NCBI GenBank assembly: GCA_944364615.1
Contig: CALVWF010000007.1
Span: forward strand, 32,049 to 96,048
Reading direction: 5' to 3'
DNA length: 64,000 nt
From: an uncultured Clostridia bacterium
Lineage (GTDB): Bacteria > Bacillota > Clostridia > Christensenellales > CAG-314
The position numbers and the translations under genes were made by a program. Below, piece by piece: positions 35,431 to 44,506 of this stretch. Position 1 is the first letter of the stretch, and the number at the start of each line of letters is the position of its first letter. The notes below the pieces were generated by a model that was given only the letters and a program-made list of their open reading frames with translations, made no database searches and was not told the DNA's origin.

Positions 35431-36939
35431 TCAATTTACCTTATACAGCGTATCTATCACCGTGCCGTCTCTGTAAACGACAACGCCTACCGGCTTGTCG
35501 CTCAAAACCAGTTTGTCGGGCTGCCCGGTGATGGAATGTGCTTTTTCAAGCAGTTGTTGCATAGTAAATATAGGCAATCTGCTGTTCTTTAACTTTTCCA
35601 GTAAATCGACGCGTTTAGGATTTATAGCGATTCCCCTTTCGGTGACAAGCACGTCCACGTCTTCGCCGGGAGTAGTTACGGTAGTGACCTTTTCCTTAAT
35701 AATGGGCAGACGGGATTTGATAAGATTGGTGGTAATAACTGTCACTTTTGCACCGTGTGCGGTGTCGCTGTGACCACCCGATCCGCCCATTATTTTGCCG
35801 TGGGAATCAGTGGTAACGTTGACGTTGAAGTCAAGGTCTATTTCCGTTGCTCCGAGAATGACGAAATCCAGTTTGTCCACCACGTTGTCGTCGAAGGGAT
35901 TGGCGTATTTCGAACCGCTCATCGCGTGGTGATTGGAATTTTTTCCTATTGACTGCACCGCTTTGAGATCGAAACACTGTACGTCATACAATTCGTCGAA
36001 AAGTCCTTCTTCCAGCATGTCGGTAAAGTAACCCGTGATACCTCCGGAAGCGAAACTTCCCTTGATGCCCTTTTCCAGCATACGGTTTTTGACGTAGTAG
36101 GCTACGGCAAGACTTGTTCCGCCTGCGCCCGTCTGCATGGAAAGACCGTCTTTAATCATTCCTATTTCTTCCAACAGTGCAGTGGTGTCTCTTGCTATCT
36201 TCAGTCCCACAGGATCCTTGGTGATGCGTGTCGTTCCGGAAACTATACCGTTGGGATCGCCAATGGCGTCCATTCTTACGACGTAGTCGACATACTTGCC
36301 TTCCAGTTGAGCGTTTTCGAGGTGTTCCACGAGATTGTCGGTGACAAGCACAACCTTGTCCGCATATTTGAGATCGCTTACGGCGTAGCCGAGACTTCCG
36401 CACGCGCTCTTGCCAGTAAAGCCCGAACCGTTACCTTCCTTGTCCACTGCGGGAGTTGCAAGAATCGCAACGTCGATGTGCAGGCTGCCCGACTCTATCG
36501 CCATCGGACGTCCGCCGTGCGTATACATCACGCACATTCCCTGCAGTTTTCCGTTGCTGATAGCGTCGGCCACGGGACCGTTGACGTAGTCGGTGTATAT
36601 TTCCGTTACGTTGCCGTTTTCCATAAGTTCCACAAGAGATGCGTTTTGCGGAAAAAGGGAACTGGGCGCAAGTCTGATGTTTTTGAGGTTGCGTTTTTTG
36701 ATTTCTTCCAGCACGGCATTGAGTACGAAGTCGCCGTTTCTCAGATGGTGATGGAAGGACAATGTCATTCCGTCCTTAATGTTCAGTTTGTCGAACATGT
36801 CGCTTACCGAACCGAGCAATTCGAAGCCATCGTGGCATTGCTTTTCCGGAATAAGTTTGCGTTGTTGCTTTTTATATTCGTTGCTTCCCGTAAAAGGTCT
36901 GAAACCCTCCGGGACAAAACGTCCTATCGAATTTTTCAC
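35431..36939 (-). CDS. citF: Citrate/citramalate lyase alpha subunit
   Basis: A 502-residue CoA-transferase-type subunit that exchanges the acetyl thioester for citryl or citramalyl thioester. It begins with GTG at 36939, overlapping the citE stop, with AAGGGGG upstream. Conserved stretches are GMTLSFHHHLRNGDFVLN, GSGFTGKSACGSLGYA, QTGAGGTSLAVA and GGSGGHSDTAHGAK. No citrate transporter is nearby, while methylaspartate genes are, which favours citramalate as substrate. Confidence 0.93.
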   Translation of the reverse strand: MKNSIGRFVPEGFRPFTGSNEYKKQQRKLIPEKQCHDGFELLGSVSDMFDKLNIKDGMTLSFHHHLRNGDFVLNAVLEEIKKRNLKNIRLAPSSLFPQNASLVELMENGNVTEIYTDYVNGPVADAISNGKLQGMCVMYTHGGRPMAIESGSLHIDVAILATPAVDKEGNGSGFTGKSACGSLGYAVSDLKYADKVVLVTDNLVEHLENAQLEGKYVDYVVRMDAIGDPNGIVSGTTRITKDPVGLKIARDTTALLEEIGMIKDGLSMQTGAGGTSLAVAYYVKNRMLEKGIKGSFASGGITGYFTDMLEEGLFDELYDVQCFDLKAVQSIGKNSNHHAMSGSKYANPFDDNVVDKLDFVILGATEIDLDFNVNVTTDSHGKIMGGSGGHSDTAHGAKVTVITTNLIKSRLPIIKEKVTTVTTPGEDVDVLVTERGIAINPKRVDLLEKLKNSRLPIFTMQQLLEKAHSITGQPDKLVLSDKPVGVVVYRDGTVIDTLYKVN

Positions 36940-37814
36940 AGCGAACCCCCTTCTTCGTCTGTCAGATGATATTTTCTTGCTTTTTCAAGAATTTTCTCTG
37001 CACGCATAATTACAGGTTTGTCCACCATTTTGCCGTCAAGACTGAAAACTCCCAGTCCCTTTTCCGCCGCTCTGCGCGCCGCTTCCTCGACACGCAACGC
37101 CCAGTTGATGAGTTTGTCCGACGGAACAAATACCGAATTGATGGTAGGTATCTGGTTGGGATGAATTGCCGCCTTGGCGTTCATTCCGAGATTGCATACA
37201 AATTTGCAGTCTTCTTTAAGTGCGTCCATGTCGTTGGTGTCCGTAAAGGGAGTGTCAATGGCGTCAATCTTGTGAGCCGCACAAGCGTACGCTATCTGCA
37301 TACGAGGCAACAAAATTTCATTTCCCTGACGAGTACGGGCGACTTCGAGATCGCTTGAAAGATCTTCCGCTCCCAGCAACACTCCGTTGACACGGGGACA
37401 ACGCACGATTTCGTTTATTTGCAATACAGATGCCGTCAATTCAATTATTGGCAAAACACCTATATGTTTTTTTATCTTTTTTTGTTTTTCGACAGCCGAC
37501 AGCAACTTGTCCAGTTTGTTTAGATCTTCCACCTGTGCTTTGGGCAACATTATCGTGTCGATCTTGTCGCTTACGACCGCCTCGATGTCTTTTAAGTAAT
37601 AGTCCGTATCCAGACCGTTTATACGCACCACGATTTCCATGGGCATATTGTCCGTCGTTGCAAGAAACTGACTTACAAGTACTCTTGCCGCGTCCTTTTC
37701 CGTGACGCTTACCGCGTCTTCGAGATCATAAATAACCGCATCGCTTCCGAACACGTCGGAATTTTGCAGCATTGCGGGGTTGTTACCCGGAATAAAGAGC
37801 AGACTTCTTCTCAT
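36936..37814 (-). CDS. citE: Citrate/citramalate lyase beta subunit
   Basis: A 292-residue lyase subunit cleaving the acyl thioester. In the methylaspartate setting the products would be pyruvate and acetyl-ACP. The ATG at 37814 overlaps the citD stop (ATGA) and has GGAGGAACAGC upstream. Family motifs are SLLFIPGNNPAMLQ, AVIYDLEDAVSVTEKDAAR, VLLGAEDLSSDLEV with the metal-binding acidic residues, and AAIHPNQIPTIN. Confidence 0.94.
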   Translation of the reverse strand: MRRSLLFIPGNNPAMLQNSDVFGSDAVIYDLEDAVSVTEKDAARVLVSQFLATTDNMPMEIVVRINGLDTDYYLKDIEAVVSDKIDTIMLPKAQVEDLNKLDKLLSAVEKQKKIKKHIGVLPIIELTASVLQINEIVRCPRVNGVLLGAEDLSSDLEVARTRQGNEILLPRMQIAYACAAHKIDAIDTPFTDTNDMDALKEDCKFVCNLGMNAKAAIHPNQIPTINSVFVPSDKLINWALRVEEAARRAAEKGLGVFSLDGKMVDKPVIMRAEKILEKARKYHLTDEEGGSL

Positions 37815-38068
37815 TGCTGTTCCTCCATTCTCTGAACGGCAACCGTCAGACGTGCCTTTATCGTATAGTCCAATGCGCCCTTGTCCTCGCACGTCACGTC
37901 GATTTTGTCAACACCGAGTTCGGCAAGCGTGTCGCGTATGACTTTTTCTATCTCGCGATGGAAAAAGTCATACACAATGCTTTTAACCGTGATGTTGAGC
38001 GAATCGCTTTCCTTTACTGTTATCAGTACGTCGTTGGATTCCAACGAACCGGCAATTGCTCTTTTCAT
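37811..38068 (-). CDS. citD: Citrate/citramalate lyase acyl carrier protein (gamma subunit)
   Basis: An 85-residue carrier. MKRAIAGSLESNDVLITV aligns with the site where a Ser in the GxLESxD motif receives the phosphoribosyl-dephospho-CoA arm, here Ser11. The length is typical. It overlaps citE by four bases and follows the ammonia-lyase gene. Confidence 0.93.
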   Translation of the reverse strand: MKRAIAGSLESNDVLITVKESDSLNITVKSIVYDFFHREIEKVIRDTLAELGVDKIDVTCEDKGALDYTIKARLTVAVQRMEEQQ

Positions 38069-38090
38069 ACCACACCTTCGTTAAAAATTT

Positions 38091-39341
38091 TTACGCCTTC
38101 AATCTCTTGTTAGCCGCTGCTATAACACGGTTCATTTCGTTCTTGACGATCATGAATCCTTCGTCTACGCCCATACCGGGTTTAGCCAGACACTGAGAAG
38201 CACGGCACGCAATGGCAATGTTCGTAGTTGTCTGTGCGGAAATATTGGTTTCGTTACAAGTACCGCCACAGTAACTTCCCACGCCCTTTTCGTTGCAATA
38301 CAAAATTGCTTCCGCAACATTGTTTACGCCGCCGAGGTCAGGAGTCTTGATCTGCAAAACGTGTCCTGCATGATTGTCGGCAAAGTACTTGATGTCTTCG
38401 AGAGTGTTGCACCATTCGTCCGCAACGATTTCCAACTTGGAGCCTGCCGCGTCGAGTTTTTCCGTCAAAGCCTTTTCCAGTTGCATTGTGCCTTCACGGT
38501 CGCCCGTGTCTACCGGTCCTTCAATACGGATTCTGAAAGGTTTAGCGGTCTTTTCCACTTCAAGCAGGTAGTTGAACATCTTGTCTACATCGTTGTTGAA
38601 CGCAAGACCGATGGTTCCGTATACGTCGATGTGGAAAATGGGATTGTAATCTTCACGTGCACGCCACTTGATGATACGGTCACGAAGCCATGCCACATAG
38701 TCAAGCAGTTTTTCGCCGTGTTCGCCCAGTTTGGATTGTACGTTGTTGATAAGCGCGTGAGGCAACACGTCCGCTTCCTTGATGATCATCTTGTCGGAGT
38801 TGTCGTATCTGTCGTCGCCCGACTGTGTGAATACGGGAATGGACTTGTATTCGCCCTTTTCCACGTTGTATTCGTCACGTATGACTTCGGCCATAGTGAT
38901 ACGCTTGCTGTTTGCCGTGGCGTTGAGCAATGCCTGTGTGATACCGTAACGGATTGCGGTGTGCAATCTTTTACCGTTGATTATCATTCTGTCGTACTTT
39001 TCGGCAAGAGGACGGAACTTTTCAACGTCTTCGCCGATAAGTTGAGGAACAATTTCTTTTTCCATAAAGGGAATGAAATCGCTTGCAAGGAACAGAGGAT
39101 CACGACCGCCCGCTCCCGAATACTGCACTGCGGCGCAATCGCCGTAACCTATTGTGCCGTCTTCAAGCACAAGTTGAATGGAGATTGCTTCCCCTGCCTG
39201 ACGGACTTTCTGGAAACCTTCCGTAACGGGCTTGCCTACATACATGAAACCGTCGTGGTCTGCGCCGTTTTTGATAGCCTTCTGGTCATCGAAATAGAAT
39301 CCTGTGTACGATTTTGTCAGAATAACGTCAATGATTTTCAT
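38091..39341 (-). CDS. mal: Methylaspartate ammonia-lyase
   Basis: A 416-residue enolase-superfamily enzyme that removes ammonia from (2S,3S)-3-methylaspartate to give mesaconate. It opens MKIIDVILTKSYTGFYFDD. The catalytic lysine region is HVLQIKTPDLGGVNNV, near residue 331 as in the clostridial enzyme. IDVYGTIG and ADEWCNTLEDI contribute metal ligands, and GTCNETNISAQTT is conserved near the end. It lies between glutamate mutase and the lyase genes, in pathway order. Confidence 0.96.
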   Translation of the reverse strand: MKIIDVILTKSYTGFYFDDQKAIKNGADHDGFMYVGKPVTEGFQKVRQAGEAISIQLVLEDGTIGYGDCAAVQYSGAGGRDPLFLASDFIPFMEKEIVPQLIGEDVEKFRPLAEKYDRMIINGKRLHTAIRYGITQALLNATANSKRITMAEVIRDEYNVEKGEYKSIPVFTQSGDDRYDNSDKMIIKEADVLPHALINNVQSKLGEHGEKLLDYVAWLRDRIIKWRAREDYNPIFHIDVYGTIGLAFNNDVDKMFNYLLEVEKTAKPFRIRIEGPVDTGDREGTMQLEKALTEKLDAAGSKLEIVADEWCNTLEDIKYFADNHAGHVLQIKTPDLGGVNNVAEAILYCNEKGVGSYCGGTCNETNISAQTTTNIAIACRASQCLAKPGMGVDEGFMIVKNEMNRVIAAANKRLKA

Positions 39342-39382
39342 TTGAATTTACCCTCTTTTTATTTTTTAAATTTTTTTTAAAA

Positions 39383-40846
39383 TCAGTCGTTATATTTAGG
39401 ACGTCCTACAAGGTGTCCGACGCTTACGGCATAGATGTCGTCAATGGTAAGTTGGAAAGTTACCGGACGGCCTTCTGCCTCGGCACGTTTAGCGATTTTT
39501 TCGCGGTGGAACTGTTTGATCTCGTCGGTAAATGCCAGTTTGCCGAATTCAAGAATACGAATGTAGCCTTCGTTGTCACGAGCGGGAAGAATAAGTCCCG
39601 CATTGAACTTGGAGGGAGCAAAAGGTACGTCGATCATACCCATCTCAAATGCCTTGACGGTACCCTGAGCAAGGTCGCCTTCGCCCACTTCAAGAATAGC
39701 GTCCATGAGGCAGTTGACTTCCTTTTCTATCTGCTGCATTTCAGCAGTAAGTGCGGGACAATCGGGGAACTTCTGTTCGGCAAGCAGACGTGTTACTATC
39801 TTGGATGCCTTAATACCCGTACCATTGGCTTCCTTGGTGGGAATACCTACGGATTCGTGAGGAGTCTTGGTGATCATCTTTGTTGCGCCGGCAAGTGCTC
39901 CTACGGTAGAACTCATTGAAATAAGTCCCAGTGCTTCCGCTTCGTCTGCGGGGAATCCGCCCATCCATTGGTGGAAAACCGTAGTCACTATGACGTCGTT
40001 GTAACCGAATTTTTTAAGATATTCGTCTGTCTGCTTTTGCAGTGTACGTACAGCCGCAACGTCCTGAATGACGTTTCCGCTCATACCGTAACCGACCGTA
40101 ATGTTCTTGACGCCCTGTTCAGCCGCAAGCAAAGCCTCTATGATACCGATGGTGTTGGAAATCGAAGGAGGTACAAGCGTTCCGGTCAGAGGTCCGAACG
40201 GTTCGCGGTTGATGTGTACGCCGTGCTCTTCGTAATAGCCCACAAGACGGTCGCAGTACTGCCAGTACTTGATAGAGTCTTCAATGGAAACGCTCTTGGC
40301 ATAGGGCACGTTGTAGGAAATTGCGCCGCCTTCGTTGGACGTCCAGCCTGCCGCATGCACTACTTCGGCAAGCAATCTCGAATCGGGAGTGCCGTGACGT
40401 GCCTGCAAAGGTACGTTGACGGATTCCTGAACCTGTTTACATCCGGTAACGCCGTGGTTTACGGCAGGGAAACCGTTGAGCAACGCTCTGCCGATTTTTT
40501 CGCTTTCTTCAATACCCTTTTCCGCTTCCTGATAACGGTTCTGACGGGTATAACTGTCTATTGTGGAAGGAAGAAAATCCGCACCGCTCTTTTCAAGATA
40601 CTGCAACAGTTCGATGTGCTTGGAAATCACCGGTACGCCTGCACGGGGTTGTACAAGTGTACGCGAGCCCTGTTCCTTGGCCTTTGCCATTTTTACGGCA
40701 AAGTTCTTTTCGTCGGGAATACTCTTGAGGTATTTTACCGCTTCGTCAAGATCGAGTTGATGATCGCTGCCTGTCTTCCAACTTGCAAGCACCGACTTTC
40801 TTTCTTCAAGAAACTCTTTTTCTGTCAGTTTTTTGTTTTTAACCAT
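39383..40846 (-). CDS. glmE: Methylaspartate (glutamate) mutase E subunit
   Basis: A 487-residue catalytic subunit that rearranges L-glutamate to 3-methylaspartate with adenosylcobalamin. The ATG at 40846 is chosen because AAAGGGTGG precedes it with good spacing; a GTG at 40855 is less likely. Characteristic parts are [54 protein letters not shown] and [18 protein letters not shown]. It works with GlmS, encoded just upstream. Confidence 0.96.
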   Translation of the reverse strand: MVKNKKLTEKEFLEERKSVLASWKTGSDHQLDLDEAVKYLKSIPDEKNFAVKMAKAKEQGSRTLVQPRAGVPVISKHIELLQYLEKSGADFLPSTIDSYTRQNRYQEAEKGIEESEKIGRALLNGFPAVNHGVTGCKQVQESVNVPLQARHGTPDSRLLAEVVHAAGWTSNEGGAISYNVPYAKSVSIEDSIKYWQYCDRLVGYYEEHGVHINREPFGPLTGTLVPPSISNTIGIIEALLAAEQGVKNITVGYGMSGNVIQDVAAVRTLQKQTDEYLKKFGYNDVIVTTVFHQWMGGFPADEAEALGLISMSSTVGALAGATKMITKTPHESVGIPTKEANGTGIKASKIVTRLLAEQKFPDCPALTAEMQQIEKEVNCLMDAILEVGEGDLAQGTVKAFEMGMIDVPFAPSKFNAGLILPARDNEGYIRILEFGKLAFTDEIKQFHREKIAKRAEAEGRPVTFQLTIDDIYAVSVGHLVGRPKYND

Positions 40847-40862
40847 TTTTGCCACCCTTTAA

Positions 40863-42260
40863 TTATTTTGTAGTTTTTTCAATCGGTTTTAAATGTTTCT
40901 TCATTATCCTTAAAGCCAGCAAAGGATCGATAACGCTCAACAGCCCCATAGCCGCCAGTATGTAATCGGCATCCAGCAGATATTCGGGACAGTCGGGACG
41001 CAATTCCAGCGGCCTTTTAGGAGTGTATTCTACTTTTTTAAGTATCTGATAAGGATCGGCATTGCGCACCAGCACTCCGCCCGTGCCTATTACGTAACGT
41101 ATCTTGCTAAGGTCCTTGCCGTATTGGTTGTACACCATACCCATCGGCGTATACAGTTCTTCCATCTTGCCCACGTGCCGTTCCATTGCCTTGTCAACGC
41201 ATATCTGTCCGATGATTCTGTCTATGTGCAGTTCGTGTTCGTCGGTGGGGATGTTGTCCACATGCTCGTGACGGTAGGTGAGTTCCTTTTCCATGTCGAC
41301 GTTTTCGTCAAGGTTTATTGTACGAATCTCTTCCTTTGTAAGAGCGTTCAACACACCGAGTGCCGAATATCTCATACCCAGGTCGCCTTCAACGGTACGT
41401 TTCGCGTAGGGTTCTTCCAGTCCTTTAATGATGACGTCGCTACGCTTTGCCGATGCGGAACACAGCGAATACATATCGGTAGTCGCGCCGCCGATATCCA
41501 CCAGCACCAGTTCGCCCAGACCGCTTTCGTGCATATAGCCCTTCGACAGCAGTTCCGACGCTTTGAGCACCGCTTCGGGAGTGGGGAAGATGACTTCGTC
41601 TATTTCCCGTTCGATCTTCTTGATGCCCTTGGCTTCGATGATGTTTTTGAGGAATATCTCGCGAATCTTTTCTCTCGCGCTGGGAATGTTCAGAACGTTG
41701 AGTTTGGGCATTACGTTTTCGCAGACGTACTCGTTAAGTCCGCCGTCCTGCGCAATTTCCATTATTTCGTCCTGACAATCCTTGTTTCCGGCATAAATTA
41801 CGGGTATGTCTATGTGATTGTCCGCAAGCATTTTTTCGTTGTACAGCACACATTCGGAATTGCCTCCGTCCGTGCCGCCGGACAACAGAATGATGTCTAT
41901 CTTTTTGTCTAATATTTGCTGTATATTCTTCTTTGTCAGGTGATGCGAAAATGCCAGATCGACCTTCGCTCCCGCTCCGAGACACACGCGCTTGGCTGCT
42001 TCCACCGTCAGTTCGTCCACAAGACCTATGGCTGCCATTTTAAGACCGCCCGCGGCGGAAGAACAGGCTATAATCTTGTCGAACTTGATTTCGCCTGTTT
42101 TTTCAAACAGTTTCTTCAAGGCGTTTTCGTAGCCTATCGTAATGTCCGTCGCCACCGTCGTAAAGTGACTTGCCGTGCCGATTATATCTTCCAGTTCGGT
42201 GTCAACGGCAGTAAGTTTGGTGAACGTCGAACCGAAGTCAATCATCAGATACCGACTCAT
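40863..42260 (-). CDS. glmL: Glutamate mutase chaperone/reactivase GlmL (MutL)
   Basis: A 465-residue ASKHA-fold ATPase found with glutamate mutase, thought to help reactivate the B12 enzyme. The phosphate loops are MIDFGSTFTKLTAVD at the start and VLVDIGGATTDMYSL in the middle; IGTGGVLVRN is the adenosine-side glycine motif. It is four bases from glmS and 16 from glmE. Confidence 0.94.
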   Translation of the reverse strand: MSRYLMIDFGSTFTKLTAVDTELEDIIGTASHFTTVATDITIGYENALKKLFEKTGEIKFDKIIACSSAAGGLKMAAIGLVDELTVEAAKRVCLGAGAKVDLAFSHHLTKKNIQQILDKKIDIILLSGGTDGGNSECVLYNEKMLADNHIDIPVIYAGNKDCQDEIMEIAQDGGLNEYVCENVMPKLNVLNIPSAREKIREIFLKNIIEAKGIKKIEREIDEVIFPTPEAVLKASELLSKGYMHESGLGELVLVDIGGATTDMYSLCSASAKRSDVIIKGLEEPYAKRTVEGDLGMRYSALGVLNALTKEEIRTINLDENVDMEKELTYRHEHVDNIPTDEHELHIDRIIGQICVDKAMERHVGKMEELYTPMGMVYNQYGKDLSKIRYVIGTGGVLVRNADPYQILKKVEYTPKRPLELRPDCPEYLLDADYILAAMGLLSVIDPLLALRIMKKHLKPIEKTTK

Positions 42261-42264
42261 TTTG

Positions 42265-42669
42265 TTACTCTCCCAGTACTTCCTTTATATCGGGCAACGT
42301 CTTTTCAATGGGTGTGCCGGGGGCGTACACCTTATTGAAGCCCATTTTGTAGAAACGTTCTCTTACTTCGTCGAAGTTCTGCTTGCCTACGACAATGTTG
42401 CCGCCGACAAACATCGGAATGTCCCCTATGCCCGCTTCGATACACTTGTCGCGCATACCCCTGCAGTCGATTTCGCCCTGTCCGTACAGAGAAGATACCA
42501 ATATCAGATCCGCATTTGTTTCAATAGCGGCGTTGATAAAGTCTTCCTGAGAGGAAAGAACGCCTACGTTGACTACGTTGTAGCCTTCGTTCTTCAATAC
42601 ATACTCGATAATCTTGTTACCGACCGCATGTACATCCGCTCCAATTACTCCAATTACAATGGTTTTCAT
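42265..42669 (-). CDS. glmS: Glutamate mutase B12-binding subunit GlmS
   Basis: A 134-residue cobalamin-binding Rossmann-like protein. The signature DxHxxG is Asp12-His14-Gly17 in [13 protein letters not shown], where the His replaces the lower axial ligand of B12. Later [15 protein letters not shown] and [14 protein letters not shown] are family-typical. CCAAGGAG precedes the ATG. It is the first gene of the 27-gene minus-strand run. Confidence 0.96.
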   Translation of the reverse strand: MKTIVIGVIGADVHAVGNKIIEYVLKNEGYNVVNVGVLSSQEDFINAAIETNADLILVSSLYGQGEIDCRGMRDKCIEAGIGDIPMFVGGNIVVGKQNFDEVRERFYKMGFNKVYAPGTPIEKTLPDIKEVLGE

Positions 42670-43326
42670 ATTTTTTCTCCTTGGAAAAATAGTTTTATAG
42701 TTGTTGCTTATATCTTTATTGCGCCATGCGCAATGCGGATATTTTTACCTGTTGACGACATTGCTTTTTAAGAGCGGACAAACAATAAAAATACGACTTT
42801 TTCCGACTTTTTTCGCCCTCTCAAAAAGACAGTTTTGTACATATACATTTTACTTTAATAAGGGGGCTTATTCAATTCTCGTTTGTGTAAATGTTACGTA
42901 AAGAAATGGTAAAGAATTATAAGTCGACAAGCAGTGTAATATAAACGTATTTTATATACTTCCGCATTACATCAACATATCGCAGACAAAGGCTCAAAGA
43001 CATTACGCAAACTTTACACAATGTATAAATTTATTACCTTTTCTTTGCGTTTTCTATACAATAATTCCTTTGGCAAGCGTCCGACGGGGAAAGTCCTATC
43101 CACGGTAAATGAAAGCCTTACTCAAACTGTACGCACTAATCAAAAACGCCCTTGCCTATAAGCAAAGGGCGTTTTTAAATGAGCAAATTCAAATGCGACG
43201 CTGTTTCGTTTAAATTTATAAATTTACTGATTGCAAGCGACGCTCGGTTGCCGTAAAAATACCGCAAACTTTTTATTGTCGTCAAGTCGGCAGGATCCGT
43301 CAGTTGTACTTTAGGTCTGCTTGCCG
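42670..43326. other. Leader and intergenic region upstream of glmS
   Basis: This 650-base gap must hold the promoter of the long run. I find no clean -35/-10 pair and no B12-box (GCCACTG) on either strand, so no cobalamin riboswitch can be claimed. A hairpin at 43142-43176 ends a possible short plus-strand transcript. Confidence 0.5.
43142..43176 (+). terminator. Strong hairpin with A/T flanks (bidirectional terminator)
   Basis: AAAAACGCCCTTGC (43142-43155) pairs with GCAAAGGGCGTTTTT (43162-43176), with one bulged A. T and A runs on both sides let it work in either direction. It could stop anSME transcription (minus) poorly placed, or more likely a short plus-strand RNA starting near 43060. 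Confidence 0.65.
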
Positions 43327-44448
43327 TCAGCGGTTGTTGTTAAGCACAAATTGAGCCATTTCCTTAAGTCTTGAAAACGCGTAAGGGAAAAAACCCTCAA
43401 ACGCAATGCAATACTCGTTCAGATGCAACACACCGTCAAGATCCGTCTGCCTGTTGCGACGACAGCCTCCCCTGCAAATAAAGTACCACTGACATTTACG
43501 GCACTTATCGTCCACCTTCAAGGACTGACTGACAAACTTTTTGGCGTTGTCGCAATGCAACATCTGTCGGAAACCGTGAGTGGCAACGTTTCCCAGCCTG
43601 TACCTATCCACTACATAGAAATCGCACGGATAAACGCTGCCGTCTCCTTCCACCACAAAGTAGCAGTTGCATATACCGCTCATACCGCAACTTTCAGGAG
43701 CCATTCCGGCGAGCATAGCGACATAATTGTCGAAATTCCTGATACTGAGCAATCTCCTGTTGACAAAAAATCTGTAATAAATGTCGAACGTGGTTTTTAA
43801 AAATTTTTCGTACGCTTTCGGGTCCAGCGAAAAGTCCTGTTTTACATCGTTGTTAAATTTGTCGAGACAGGGGATAAACTGAATATATCTGAAACCGTTT
43901 GCTATTAAAGTGTTGAGTACTTTTGCGCCGTTTTTGGCAACTACATTGTTTACCACGCACAGAATGTTGTATTCGACTTCGAATTTATCCAGCAATCTCG
44001 CGCAGCGCAAAACCTTGTCATAAGTGCCTTTTTTGTTGCTGTCGAGACGGAATCTGTCGTGTATGGAACGGGTACCGTCCATCGACAGTCCTACAAGAAA
44101 ATTGTTTTGTCGGAAAAACTCCGCCCACTTCTCGTCAACTATATAACCGTTGGTCTGGATTGTGTTGTACACCTTCAATGCGCGTACATTGTATTTGTCC
44201 ACAAGTTCGATGTGTCTGCGGAAAAAATCCAGTCCGCGCAATGTCGGTTCGCCCCCCTGAAAGGCGAAAGTAACGCTTCCGCTTGCTTCCCCGAGAGCCT
44301 TTTTCACCATCTGTTCATGCAGGTCGTCGCCGAGCATGCCGAAATTCGCCACCGAACGATTTTCCATGACGTCCGAATAGAAGCAGTATTTGCAACGCAT
44401 ATTGCATGCTCCCGAGGCAGGTTTTATAAGTAAGGTGATAGGCGGCAT
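43327..44448 (-). CDS. Anaerobic sulfatase-maturating enzyme (radical SAM, SPASM)
   Basis: A 373-residue radical SAM enzyme that oxidises the sulfatase active-site Cys or Ser to formylglycine. The SAM cluster is Cys15-x3-Cys19-x2-Cys22 (ACNMRCKYCFY). FAFQGGEPTLRG follows. The C-terminal SPASM region holds SCGMSGICNCYFVVEGDGSV, PCDFY and CRKCQWYFICRGGCRRNR, providing two further clusters. AGGAGGG is upstream. It follows the sulfatase gene, its likely substrate. Confidence 0.95.
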   Translation of the reverse strand: MPPITLLIKPASGACNMRCKYCFYSDVMENRSVANFGMLGDDLHEQMVKKALGEASGSVTFAFQGGEPTLRGLDFFRRHIELVDKYNVRALKVYNTIQTNGYIVDEKWAEFFRQNNFLVGLSMDGTRSIHDRFRLDSNKKGTYDKVLRCARLLDKFEVEYNILCVVNNVVAKNGAKVLNTLIANGFRYIQFIPCLDKFNNDVKQDFSLDPKAYEKFLKTTFDIYYRFFVNRRLLSIRNFDNYVAMLAGMAPESCGMSGICNCYFVVEGDGSVYPCDFYVVDRYRLGNVATHGFRQMLHCDNAKKFVSQSLKVDDKCRKCQWYFICRGGCRRNRQTDLDGVLHLNEYCIAFEGFFPYAFSRLKEMAQFVLNNNR

Positions 44449-44506
44449 TATTTCCCTCCTTTATTACGATGCAAAATTAACACATAAACGGTCGGAAGTC
44501 AACGGT

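Noticed and set aside
42670..43060. Cobalamin riboswitch before glutamate mutase genes
   Set aside because: Expected from the B12 link, but no B12-box (GCCACTG) or matching fold was found on either strand.
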